21,683 nt of DNA from Erythrobacter sp. (GTDB lineage Bacteria > Pseudomonadota > Alphaproteobacteria > Sphingomonadales > Sphingomonadaceae), in assembly GCA_002695185.1 (NCBI GenBank), contig NZOF01000125.1, forward strand, positions 1 through 21,683, in the 5' to 3' direction. A program made the position numbers and the translations under genes. Under the pieces are notes generated by a model. That model had not been told where the DNA came from. It ran no database searches and saw nothing but the letters and a program-made list of their open reading frames with translations. Positions 6,524 through 13,182 of this stretch are shown here, piece after piece (positions within the stretch are counted from its first letter, which is position 1; each line of letters opens with the position of its first letter).

Positions 6524-7952
6524 CGGCCGCTTGCGCGCCCTCGAAGCTTTCCTCCCCTTCGTATTCGTCGATGTCGTCATCGTCGCTCGGGTCATCATCG
6601 TCATCCTCAACGGGGTCGGCTTCGGTCGGGATGCTGACGGGCGCCATCCACGACACCGGAGGAAGCTTGAGCACCAGAGCTTCATCGCCGCTGACCGCCG
6701 CGCTCAGCACATCGCTGCCGCCCGCCAGCCAGTGAAGGAAGGCAAGCAGCATGTCCCGCCAGCGCGGGTTTCGCCATGTCTTGGCGAAGGACCGGCGCAG
6801 CCGGTGCATCTTCACAGGATCGTCGAACGGCTTGTGGCCGTCCTGCGTAAAAATCAGGCGGCTCAGAATGCGGACATGCCGAAACGGCGCGGTGCGCGCG
6901 GCGACGCTGACGCCGAAGTGCCAGTTCATTTGGCGCTTCGCGGAGACGCCCTGAATTTGGCGAAGGCCGGCGAGGTCACCCCAGCGGAATGCGACTTTTG
7001 TCGTCGGTGCAACGTCGGCGGGCGGCCACCAAGCCTGCTGCCATCCCGACATTTGATAGCCCTTCAACCCCTTGCTTCGAAAGAGACCCTCCAGCGCTTG
7101 CCGCGCGAGGTCCGAGAACTTGTTGCGTGCATCCCACCGGGCGATGTCGAGCTTGGTCCAGCCATCTTCCACGAACCCGTCGGTACTTCGCTCGGCTTCC
7201 AGTTTGAGCGGAAGATGCGCGCCAAAGTGGTCCTGCAGATCATGGAGTCGGGCGAATGTCAGGAAGCCGCGGCGAAATGGGACGAGCGGCCAAGGCGCGT
7301 CCTTCATGCGCGCTTGCGCCAGGCGCTCCGAGCCGCCCCTGAAATCGAAATACCGAATCTTGGACGGCAGACGCTCGATCGCCAGCCAATTGGAGACGAG
7401 CCGCTCGGACGTGGCGACGACCGTTCGGCCGTGAAGAAGCTGGATCTCGCGCCATATGGCGCTGTTATCCGTGCCGCTGCGGGGGACCCGGTAAGTTTGA
7501 TCAAGCGTTTCGAGAAGCTCGGCCAGACCAAGGGCCCAGCCGCACTGAAAGTCGATGTATTGCGCGTGAGCGATCAGGAACGGTGCCTCGAAAGGCGCGA
7601 GCCTGAGAGGGATCACGAATTCCTTATCGTTGATCTTGCGTGCGACTTCCGATGCGATCTGGATTTCGTTGCGCACGCCCTGCTTATCGACGGCGCGCGG
7701 ATTGGCGACCAGAAGCACCTTGCGCGCCCGGTGCCGCAGCGCGTGCTCCAGCTTTCGCTGCCAATCGTCACCGCCCCGCAGCCGCAGCACATCCGCCCAG
7801 ACCTCATACCCCATGGCCGATAGCTTGGCGCCGAGCCAGAGGGTAAAGGCGTTGTCCTCCGGCGCGGCGTGGCTGATGAACAGGGCTGGCCGCTCGGCCG
7901 CCCCAGTGACTGACCCGGGAGCAAGCGCAGACTGCGGCATTGAACCCTTCAT
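6474..7952 (-). CDS. TIR-APAZ NADase effector of SPARTA system (492 aa)
   Basis: The N-terminal TIR domain (residues about 20-160) reads ALFISHAAPEDNAFTLWLGAKL, YEVWADVLRLRGGDDW, RKLEHALRHRARKVLLV and VIPLRLAPFEAP. E69 in RKLEHAL occupies the position of the catalytic glutamate of NAD-hydrolysing TIR domains. The rest (about 165-440) fits an APAZ domain, the Argonaute-binding module that stands in for the N and PAZ regions missing from short pAgos. A highly acidic tail occupies about 444-480, with runs of Asp. In known SPARTA systems the heterodimer oligomerises on target recognition and depletes NAD. The ATG at 7952 has GAAGGAG about 13 nt upstream; an ATG at 7940 is an alternative start. 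The downstream Argonaute gene overlaps by 50 nt, so the two are one operon. Confidence 0.9.
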   Translation of the reverse strand: MKGSMPQSALAPGSVTGAAERPALFISHAAPEDNAFTLWLGAKLSAMGYEVWADVLRLRGGDDWQRKLEHALRHRARKVLLVANPRAVDKQGVRNEIQIASEVARKINDKEFVIPLRLAPFEAPFLIAHAQYIDFQCGWALGLAELLETLDQTYRVPRSGTDNSAIWREIQLLHGRTVVATSERLVSNWLAIERLPSKIRYFDFRGGSERLAQARMKDAPWPLVPFRRGFLTFARLHDLQDHFGAHLPLKLEAERSTDGFVEDGWTKLDIARWDARNKFSDLARQALEGLFRSKGLKGYQMSGWQQAWWPPADVAPTTKVAFRWGDLAGLRQIQGVSAKRQMNWHFGVSVAARTAPFRHVRILSRLIFTQDGHKPFDDPVKMHRLRRSFAKTWRNPRWRDMLLAFLHWLAGGSDVLSAAVSGDEALVLKLPPVSWMAPVSIPTEADPVEDDDDDPSDDDDIDEYEGEESFEGAQAAGEEEPYHFRAASDASG

Positions 7953-7977
7953 CGGCTTCGCGCGACTCCTTCGCTTG

Positions 7978-8061
7978 TTTAAGCGCGCTTACCTTAGCCG
8001 AACCGCTATTTAAGCCAAGTCCTTATTGCTTAAATAAGCCCCCGCCCCCATAATCGGGGGC
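7978..8061. promoter_or_regulatory. Divergent SPARTA/fic regulatory region with repeated TTTAAGC half-sites
   Basis: The 109-nt gap between divergent genes carries TTTAAGC at 7978-7984 in a 12-bp perfect palindrome (TAAGCGCGCTTA, 7980-7991). A 9-bp inverted repeat TATTTAAGC (8007-8015) / GCTTAAATA (8028-8036) is also present. These look like operator half-sites for one dimeric regulator. Facing fic, TTGCTT (8026-8031) and CATAAT (8049-8054) are separated by exactly 17 nt, a good sigma-70 promoter, which places transcription start at about the fic ATG. A GCCCCC/GGGGGC hairpin (8044-8061) abuts that ATG. Facing SPARTA, a weaker TTGGCT-N16-TAAGGT match occurs. No experiment supports these; they are read from sequence. 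Confidence 0.55.
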
Positions 8062-9246
8062 ATGGTCGAGTCCAATACCGCTTCACGCCTAGGCCGCTAC
8101 GTCGAAACGCCGGTTGCGGGCGAAATCGTGCGTGCCTTCGTCCCCCCCGCACTGCCGCCGCAGCCGCAGATCGACGTGCTGAGTCTTCTCGATCGGCTGA
8201 GCCTCGCGGAACGCGCTTTGGGCCGCCTCGACGGCATCACCATGCTGCTGCCCCGCCAGGAACTGTTCCTCTATATGTATGTGAGGAAGGAGGCGGTTCT
8301 GTCCTCCCAGATCGAGGGCACCCAATCCACCTTATCGGATCTGCTCCGGTTTGAGACCGAGGCGCAGGCCGGCCAACCCGTCGACGACATCCGAGAAGTC
8401 TCCAACTATGTCGATGCGATGATGTTCGGGCTGGAGCGGCTCGAAACCCTGCCGCTCTCGCTCCGCCTCATCCGCGAAATGCACGCCCGGCTCCTGCAAA
8501 ACGGACGCGGCGAGACCAAAGACCCGGGCGAGTTTCGGCGCTCGCAAAACTGGATCGGCGGTACGCGGCCCGGCAACGCGTTGTTTGTGCCTCCTCCAAC
8601 GACCGAGTTGGGCGCCTGCCTCGATGCGCTTGAGCGTTTCATGCACGAGGAGGCGTCGAAGCTTCCAGCATTGATCAAGGCGGGGCTGCTCCACGTCCAG
8701 TTCGAAACCATACATCCTTTCCTTGACGGCAACGGCCGCATCGGCCGCCTTCTCGTCACGCTCTACCTCTGCCTCAACGGTGTGCTGCGCAAGCCGCTGC
8801 TCTACCTCAGCCTCTATCTGAAAACGCATCGCGCCGACTATTACCGGCTGCTTCAGGAAGTGCGCGAGCATGGCGCCTGGGAGACCTGGCTCGAATTCTT
8901 CCTGATCGGCGTCGCCGACACGGCCAATCAGGCGTTTGATGCCGCGACGCGGATCGTCGACCTGTTCAAGGCCGACCGCGAACGCATCACGGCTGAGAGC
9001 GAACGGCCCGGTTCGGCGCTTCGCGTCCACGACCTCCTCCAGCAGAATCCGTATCTCACCGCCAATCACCTGGTCGCACGCACGGGCCTTTCAGCGCCGA
9101 CCGTGAATGCGGCGCTCGCCGATCTCGAGCGGCTCGGCGTGGTCGAGGAAGTCACCGGGCGGCGGCGAGGCCGCGTCTTTGGCTACCGCCGCTACCTCGC
9201 AATTCTCAGCGAAGGCACAGAACCTCTGCCGTCCGGCGACACCTGA
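8062..9246 (+). CDS. fic: Fic family protein, AMP-transferase with C-terminal winged helix (394 aa)
   Basis: The Fic core motif HPFLDGNGRIGR is at residues 218-229, with the catalytic His and the nucleotide-anchoring Asn and Arg all intact. Fic enzymes transfer AMP (or other nucleotide moieties) to protein hydroxyls. The inhibitory helix motif S-x-x-x-E-G is present at 81-86 (SSQIEG), in the N-terminal position of class II Fic proteins, so activity is probably self-restrained. Residues about 325-390 form a winged HTH (YLTANHLVARTGLSAPTVNAALADLERLGVV), suggesting DNA binding and possibly autoregulation. There is no normal ribosome site; the promoter spacing suggests a leaderless message. It is divergent from SPARTA and 10 nt upstream of a broken ATPase gene. 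Confidence 0.92.
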   Translation: MVESNTASRLGRYVETPVAGEIVRAFVPPALPPQPQIDVLSLLDRLSLAERALGRLDGITMLLPRQELFLYMYVRKEAVLSSQIEGTQSTLSDLLRFETEAQAGQPVDDIREVSNYVDAMMFGLERLETLPLSLRLIREMHARLLQNGRGETKDPGEFRRSQNWIGGTRPGNALFVPPPTTELGACLDALERFMHEEASKLPALIKAGLLHVQFETIHPFLDGNGRIGRLLVTLYLCLNGVLRKPLLYLSLYLKTHRADYYRLLQEVREHGAWETWLEFFLIGVADTANQAFDAATRIVDLFKADRERITAESERPGSALRVHDLLQQNPYLTANHLVARTGLSAPTVNAALADLERLGVVEEVTGRRRGRVFGYRRYLAILSEGTEPLPSGDT

Positions 9247-9256
9247 AAGGATCGAC

Positions 9257-9505
9257 GTGCGTCTCGAGAACGTCACCATCTCGAACTTCCGCAGTTTCGG
9301 GCCCGTCCCGATCGCGACGGCCATAGCCAACGAAATCACGGCGATCGTCGGGCCGAACGTGACGCGGGGAAGACGGCACTACTTAAACCCCTGTCGAAAC
9401 TCTTCGGGTTTCGCGGGCGCGACGAAACGCGCAGCGATCGCACTTTCACGATAGGATATTGCAACAGGGCGGCCTCTTGGAAATTAAACAATTCTTAGGC
9501 GACGG
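9257..9505 (+). pseudogene. Broken AAA/OLD-family ATPase, frameshifted in Walker A and truncated
   Basis: After AAAGGA, a GTG at 9257 opens VRLENVTISNFRSFGPVPIATAI, then ITAIVGPN, the classic N-terminus of an OLD/RecF-like ATPase. The reading frame is lost exactly at the P-loop: after GPN the frame reads into nonsense and stops at 9454. A different frame continues as GKTALLKPLSKLFGFRGRD, the second half of the Walker A motif. Homology stops near 9445, before any Walker B or nuclease domain, and the shifted frame ends at 9505. The gene began 10 nt after fic, so it was probably co-transcribed. OLD-type ATPase-nucleases are common phage-defence genes; this copy is dead. Confidence 0.75.
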
Positions 9506-9522
9506 GTGAGTATCTATTAACG

Positions 9523-9924
9523 ATGCTGGCTGGACCTATCAGGATAGCAATTCGCCTCGTCCTCGCACTTGCGGTGGCGATAGCTTTGATGTTGCCTCAA
9601 GCCCCTGTCTCGGCCTCCCATGACCCTGCCTCTCTTGCCGCGGCGGCGACGCAGCGCCACGCCGAGCTTGGGGCTTTCGACGTCGGTCCAGGCCATGTGC
9701 ATGAGAACGGAACCGTGTACGAGCGGGTTCCCGGCCATTCGCATGGCCATAATCCCACCGACCATTCGCATGAGACGCCCAGCATGGCGAATGGTGCGCT
9801 GCCCTCGACTCCGCCCTACGCCCGCACCCGGTTCGCCGTTCTGGAGGCAGGCGCGAATCTCAGCGCCCGGTATCGCTTCCTACGCCCCCCTCGCACGCTC
9901 TCTTCGCCAAGCGAAGAGGCGTGA
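9523..9924 (+). CDS. Exported histidine-rich protein (133 aa)
   Basis: Residues 1-32 form a signal peptide: IRIAIRLVLALAVAIALMLPQAPVSA, with a likely cleavage at VSA-SHD. The mature part is rich in histidine around 57-85 (GHVHENGTVYERVPGHSHGHNPTDHSHET). Such clusters bind Zn, Cu, Ni or Co, and similar small His-rich periplasmic proteins sit beside metal-efflux genes in Alphaproteobacteria. No efflux gene is visible here, so it may be an orphan left by rearrangement. The gene starts 18 nt after the shifted frame of the ATPase relic, has a weak ribosome site and ends in overlapping hairpins. Metal binding is inferred from composition. Confidence 0.6.
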   Translation: MLAGPIRIAIRLVLALAVAIALMLPQAPVSASHDPASLAAAATQRHAELGAFDVGPGHVHENGTVYERVPGHSHGHNPTDHSHETPSMANGALPSTPPYARTRFAVLEAGANLSARYRFLRPPRTLSSPSEEA

Positions 9925-9953
9925 TCTGTGCCCCATGTGTGGGCCTCTTCCGC
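9900..9953 (+). promoter_or_regulatory. Mutually exclusive hairpins at the end of the His-rich gene
   Basis: CTCTTCGC (9900-9907) pairs perfectly with GCGAAGAG (9911-9918) across a 3-nt loop. The same right arm, GCGAAGAGGC (9911-9920), can instead pair with GCCTCTTC-CGC (9943-9953), whose loop contains a small CCCA/TGGG stem (9932-9943). The two structures cannot form together. They overlap the last codons and stop of the His-rich gene. The region could be a terminator or an attenuator for the downstream methyltransferase gene; no clear T-run is seen. Confidence 0.4.
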
Positions 9954-10010
9954 TTCTTCTGATGAGCCATCGGCATCGCCGAGCTTCACTCAGCAAAGTG
10001 GAATCCTTTC

Positions 10011-10952
10011 ATGTTCAAGAAGGCATCGGACGCGTGCGACATGCTTGCACGCAATTTTCAACTCGCCGGCTACGAGCCCGGTGAATCTACATGGCGCGAT
10101 ATCAGGAAAGGTGTCAAACGCGACCTCCAGGCTCGCGGGTTGAGGCCTAACGTTCCAGTCCCGTCGCGAAGGCACATATTCGCCTATTTCCGCACGATGT
10201 GGCGAGAAACCGGCTCCGTCACACAGACCGTGCAATCCTACCTGCATGACGGGTCGTGGACGTCCAGTGGCGGCTCCTTCCTGCTCGCCGAGCGGCTGGG
10301 ATACGACCTGCCGGCCATGATCGCGGAAAGTCTGGATCGCGGTGAGGAGTTCCGGCTGCTGGAAGTCGGCGGCGGCTGGGCGGGCTTCAAGAATCCACCG
10401 GGAGATGCACGGGATATCGCCGGCCTCAGTCGACGCTTCTCGGCCGACTGCGGAAGCCGGCTGCACCTGCATTTCACCAATCTCACACCGTGGCATTCCG
10501 AACTGCCGCAGGGCGTGACGGAACACAGCTATCTCACCGGCGCCTCGTTGGGGAATATCCAATCGCAAGGCTGCCTGCCGCGCACCGTGGATGTCATCTA
10601 TTCGCAAGCGGCCGTCTACTTCGAGACGGATATTGCGGCGTTCCTGGCGAATGCCTGGAGTCTTCTGAAAAACGATGGCCTGCTGATCTTCAATTATCCA
10701 GAGGCGGCCGCCAATTCGATGCGTTCCGAGGCTGCCAAGTTGGGACTACAATTGTGCGACAGCCTCGAATTGGGTGGCATGAACGGCAGCGTGACGGCCT
10801 TTCGAAAGCAACGTCTACAGGCCGTCGATTCACAAGATCCATGCGGGCATGACCGCCGTCGAATTCCCCCGAACCCGCAGGACGTGGAGGCTGAGAGCGC
10901 CGCACCACATGTTGCGACGCCGATGACGCATGGGGTGCGTAAAGCGTCATAG
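10011..10952 (+). CDS. Class I SAM-dependent methyltransferase-like protein (313 aa)
   Basis: Motif I for SAM binding is FRLLEVGGGWAGF (residues 114-126). Strand-4 type sequence VDVIYSQAAVYFETDIAAFLANAWSLLKNDGLLIFNYPE follows the pattern of a Rossmann methyltransferase, with a late GSVTAF strand. The N-terminal about 100 residues (WRDIRKGVKRDLQARGL, YFRTMWRETGSVTQTVQSYLHDGSW) probably form a substrate-recognition cap. The last about 40 residues are low-complexity and possibly non-native. I cannot assign a substrate. It lies 86 nt after the His-rich gene and just before an exported transglutaminase-like gene on the same strand, so the three may form a unit, though gaps and weak ribosome sites make this uncertain. 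Confidence 0.65.
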   Translation: MFKKASDACDMLARNFQLAGYEPGESTWRDIRKGVKRDLQARGLRPNVPVPSRRHIFAYFRTMWRETGSVTQTVQSYLHDGSWTSSGGSFLLAERLGYDLPAMIAESLDRGEEFRLLEVGGGWAGFKNPPGDARDIAGLSRRFSADCGSRLHLHFTNLTPWHSELPQGVTEHSYLTGASLGNIQSQGCLPRTVDVIYSQAAVYFETDIAAFLANAWSLLKNDGLLIFNYPEAAANSMRSEAAKLGLQLCDSLELGGMNGSVTAFRKQRLQAVDSQDPCGHDRRRIPPNPQDVEAESAAPHVATPMTHGVRKAS

Positions 10953-11064
10953 GATCCCGCACATGATGCGTGTTCCGTTTGCCGGAAAAGCAGGAGCGCG
11001 CCAATGGTCGCTTATGCGACGATACAGCTGTCGAGTAGGCCTCGGCAGCAACCGTGAGGCAACA

Positions 11065-11829
11065 ATGCTCGATAGAAACATCAGCCGCCGCCGACTCATC
11101 ACTACCTGCGCCACAGCCGTCGTTCTGCTGGCGACCAGCGCACGGGCTCAAACTATGGGCGACATCGTCGCCGAGCGCGTCCAGGAAATCGAACGAGAGA
11201 TGAACCGCCGCAGAATGGCAGGCAGCCCCTTGCCATCTGAATGGTTCGCGGAACGCCTTGCACCGGGTCTCGATGCGCGCCAACGCCGGATCGCGGCTTT
11301 TCACCTCCTGCAGCGCATCCCCTACAAGCTGACGGCCTGGAACAACGATCCGGACAGCCTTTTCTCTCTCGGCCGGGGGGACTGCAGGCACAAGTCGGCG
11401 GCGACACGACGCCTCATGCGCCTGCTGGGATACCGCGCCGAGCTTGTTCAACTGCCGTTCGACTGGGCCGACCTGCCGATCCCCCGGGACGTATTGTCGC
11501 CCTTGACGGAAACGCGCGGAATTCACGATGCGGTCGAAGTCGTCATCGATGGCGAACGCAGGCTTGTCGATCCCACCTGGGATCCTCCGCTCGGAACCGT
11601 CGGCTTCCCTGTCCTAGAAGTCTGGAATGGAGTTTCGTCAACGCCCTTCATCACGCCTCGCGCAACCACCATCGTCCGAGCGGGCGACATTCCCGAGGGT
11701 CGCAGCATCTATGATCAATTCAAGATCGCATGGCCGAAGCGAGAAAAAACACTCGCATATAACCGCGCCTTCAATGACTGGAGCGATCAGGTGCGCGCCC
11801 GAGCGGTCGCGATTGCCGAGTCCCGGTAA
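11065..11829 (+). CDS. Tat-exported transglutaminase-like cysteine protein (254 aa)
   Basis: The N-terminus RNISRRRLITTCATAVVLLATSARA has a twin-arginine motif, a hydrophobic core and an ARA cleavage site near residue 28. The transglutaminase-like core has a plausible triad: C107 in GRGDCRHKSAATRRLMRLLGY, H154 in RGIHDAVEVVIDGERR and D169 in LVDPTWD. Members of this superfamily are usually peptidases or protein crosslinkers; here it would act in the periplasm. The ATG at 11065 is chosen because it begins the signal peptide and has GAGG about 6 nt upstream; a longer upstream extension has no signal-like character. A cofactor or partner cannot be named. Confidence 0.75.
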   Translation: MLDRNISRRRLITTCATAVVLLATSARAQTMGDIVAERVQEIEREMNRRRMAGSPLPSEWFAERLAPGLDARQRRIAAFHLLQRIPYKLTAWNNDPDSLFSLGRGDCRHKSAATRRLMRLLGYRAELVQLPFDWADLPIPRDVLSPLTETRGIHDAVEVVIDGERRLVDPTWDPPLGTVGFPVLEVWNGVSSTPFITPRATTIVRAGDIPEGRSIYDQFKIAWPKREKTLAYNRAFNDWSDQVRARAVAIAESR

Positions 11830-11857
11830 GCGAACGGGTTGGGATCAAACTGGCGGT

Positions 11858-11877
11858 CACAGCCGTTCAAGGCTGTG
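11858..11877 (+). terminator. Hairpin downstream of the transglutaminase-like gene
   Basis: CACAGCC (11858-11864) and GGCTGTG (11871-11877) form a perfect 7-bp stem with a 6-nt loop, starting 28 nt after the stop. It is followed by CATCCTCCAG, not a T-run, so termination is only suggested. It lies between the plus-strand gene and the end of the decayed minus-strand AbiE pair. Confidence 0.35.
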
Positions 11878-11904
11878 CATCCTCCAGATTAATATTCCTG
11901 TCGC

Positions 11905-12022
11905 GGAAGCTCGATGCACATCTTCTTCGCGGAGATGGGCCGGGCGACCGGAGCGGTCGGCGGCAACGCCCAGGGCCTCGCGGTGCTTCACTCGCCCACA
12001 GGTTCAGGAACGCCTCAGCCAT
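11905..12022 (-). pseudogene. abiEii: AbiEii-type nucleotidyltransferase toxin remnant
   Basis: From the ATG at 12022 the frame opens MAEAFL, the usual start of this toxin family. After a frameshift the sequence continues as EALGVAADRSGRPAHLREEDV, matching the conserved N-terminal block (EAL.VAA.R.GRPAHLLEKDVWVVW) of AbiEii-like nucleotidyltransferases. Nothing recognisable follows, so only about the first 40 residues survive. It begins inside the overlap with the antitoxin stop, the normal arrangement of the type IV AbiE pair. The gene cannot make a functional toxin. Confidence 0.7.
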
Positions 12023-12598
12023 GAGCGATCTTCCCAACGCTCTTTGCCAATCACGGGGCAGCGGTGACGAGTTCGCCGAAGGCCGACGGCGGAAGTTTCC
12101 GCTTCAATGTATGCAGGGCTTCCTCGGCTTTCCCGGGACCTAACCAGGGAGGGCACGCGCGGCATGCCCAGCCGGCCGGCCGGCGAGCGTCAATTGCCAA
12201 CGCGGCGCGTGGCGCAACTCCACACTCTGTTTTCCCAGACTCATCGTCCGGCTTCGGCCGGACGTAAGATGCATGAACCGCACCGGCGACTGCCTTGTCA
12301 GACCGAGCGCATTCGCCGCCGCCGCGCCGTTTGAGACGATCACTTCGCCACGCTGGGTAGCCAATGCCTCGATAGCCTGCTCCACGCTAGGAGCCCGCCT
12401 GCCAAAGCGGCCGGTGACGGGACGCAGGTATACCCTGCGCCCGGCGCGCATAAGCTCCCCGCGCTCTGTCAAGCGAGACCGGGCCTGTGGTCCACCCCCG
12501 CTCGGCTGTCGCGGCTAAGCTAAGCTCTTCGCGGCCAGCGGCGCGCCTTCCAGCGAGGCTCCCGCGTGGGCAAGTATCTGTTCCGTGAGACGCGTCAC
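12015..12598 (-). pseudogene. AbiEi-type (DUF6088) antitoxin, multiply frameshifted
   Basis: A GTG at 12598 with AGGAG 7 nt upstream begins TRLTEQILAHAGASLEGAPLAAKSL, the DUF6088 N-terminus. The frame stops at a TAG, a second frame gives SRAGVD, and a third gives SRLTERGELMRAGRRVYLRPV and later VSNGAAAANALGL. After about 12155 the sequence shifts again to WLGPGKAEEALHTLKRKLPP, passes a TGA at 12051-12053 and ends LAKSVGKIAHG at 12015. The order of pieces matches an intact winged-helix antitoxin of about 195 residues, so this is one gene with at least three frameshifts and one stop. Its original stop overlaps the AbiEii start (ATGGCTGA). Confidence 0.78.
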
Positions 12599-12710
12599 GA
12601 CCGATCTCCTGTCAGAAAAATAGCCTTTCTCTGGCGGCTTCAGATCGCTTGAGCGACGGGAATGTCTGCCTCCTGCCAGAACCCGCCGCTCGCAGCGGCT
12701 TCCAGAACGC

Positions 12711-12746
12711 TTGACGAACATTCAACCCAACGATATTGTTGGGTCA
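12711..12746 (+). promoter_or_regulatory. Promoter with palindromic operator for the seven-gene operon
   Basis: TTGACG (12711-12716) and TATTGT (12734-12739) are separated by exactly 17 nt, a good sigma-70 promoter. A perfect 7-bp inverted repeat, ACCCAAC (12725-12731) and GTTGGGT (12738-12744), covers the -10 element. Transcription would start around 12745-12747, on the ATG at 12746, so the first gene may be read from a leaderless message. The XRE protein encoded second in the operon is the obvious candidate repressor, by inference. Confidence 0.6.
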
Positions 12747-13182
12747 TGCTTCCTGATGTCGACTCATCGACTGGCTACCTGCCTCCTGGGGTGCACGACG
12801 CGCCCTGGAGCGAGGTTGCGCCGCGATTCGGCTCCAACGGCCATCGCACCCGCCTGATGGGAGGGCTGCTCGCGGCCCTGCAAAACCTCGCCAGCGCCGG
12901 CTGTCGCGCTGTGCTGCTCGACGGAAGCTTCGTTTCACAGAAGGACCTGCCGGAGGACTATGACGGAGCCTGGAACACACTGGGGGTCGACCCCTATCGA
13001 CTCGATCCGTGCTGCTCGATTTTGCCAATGGTCGGGCGGCCATGAAGTCCAAGTATTTGGGCGAGCTCTTTCCGGCGTCATCCTTCGCCGCCCCGGGCGT
13101 GCTCTACCGTGACTTCTTCATGAAGGACCGGAATGGCGTGCCCAAGGGCGTCATCAACATCGACCTCGGGAGTCTGCCATGA
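12746..13182 (+). pseudogene. DUF6932-like nucleotidyltransferase-fold protein, single frameshift
   Basis: The first frame gives YLPPGVHDAPWSEVAPRFG and then VLLDGSFVSQKDLPEDYDG, with the G-S-F (60-62) and D-x-D (71-73) spacing of a minimal nucleotidyltransferase fold, as in DUF6932 proteins. After Asp87-Pro88 the frame is lost, and it stops at 13044. One base earlier or later it resumes VLLDFANGRAAMKSKYLGELFPASSFAAPG and runs to INIDLGSLP, ending at 13182. A single missing G in CCG-TG at 13007-13011 explains this; the restored product is about 145 residues, the normal size. Its stop overlaps the XRE-ImmA start (ATGA). Either the gene is inactivated or one base was misread. The pairing with an XRE gene resembles a toxin-antitoxin unit. 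Confidence 0.72.

Noticed and set aside
6504..7823. 439-aa plus-strand ORF opposite TIR-APAZ
   Set aside because: The minus strand encodes a clear TIR protein; the opposite frame is open only because of codon bias.
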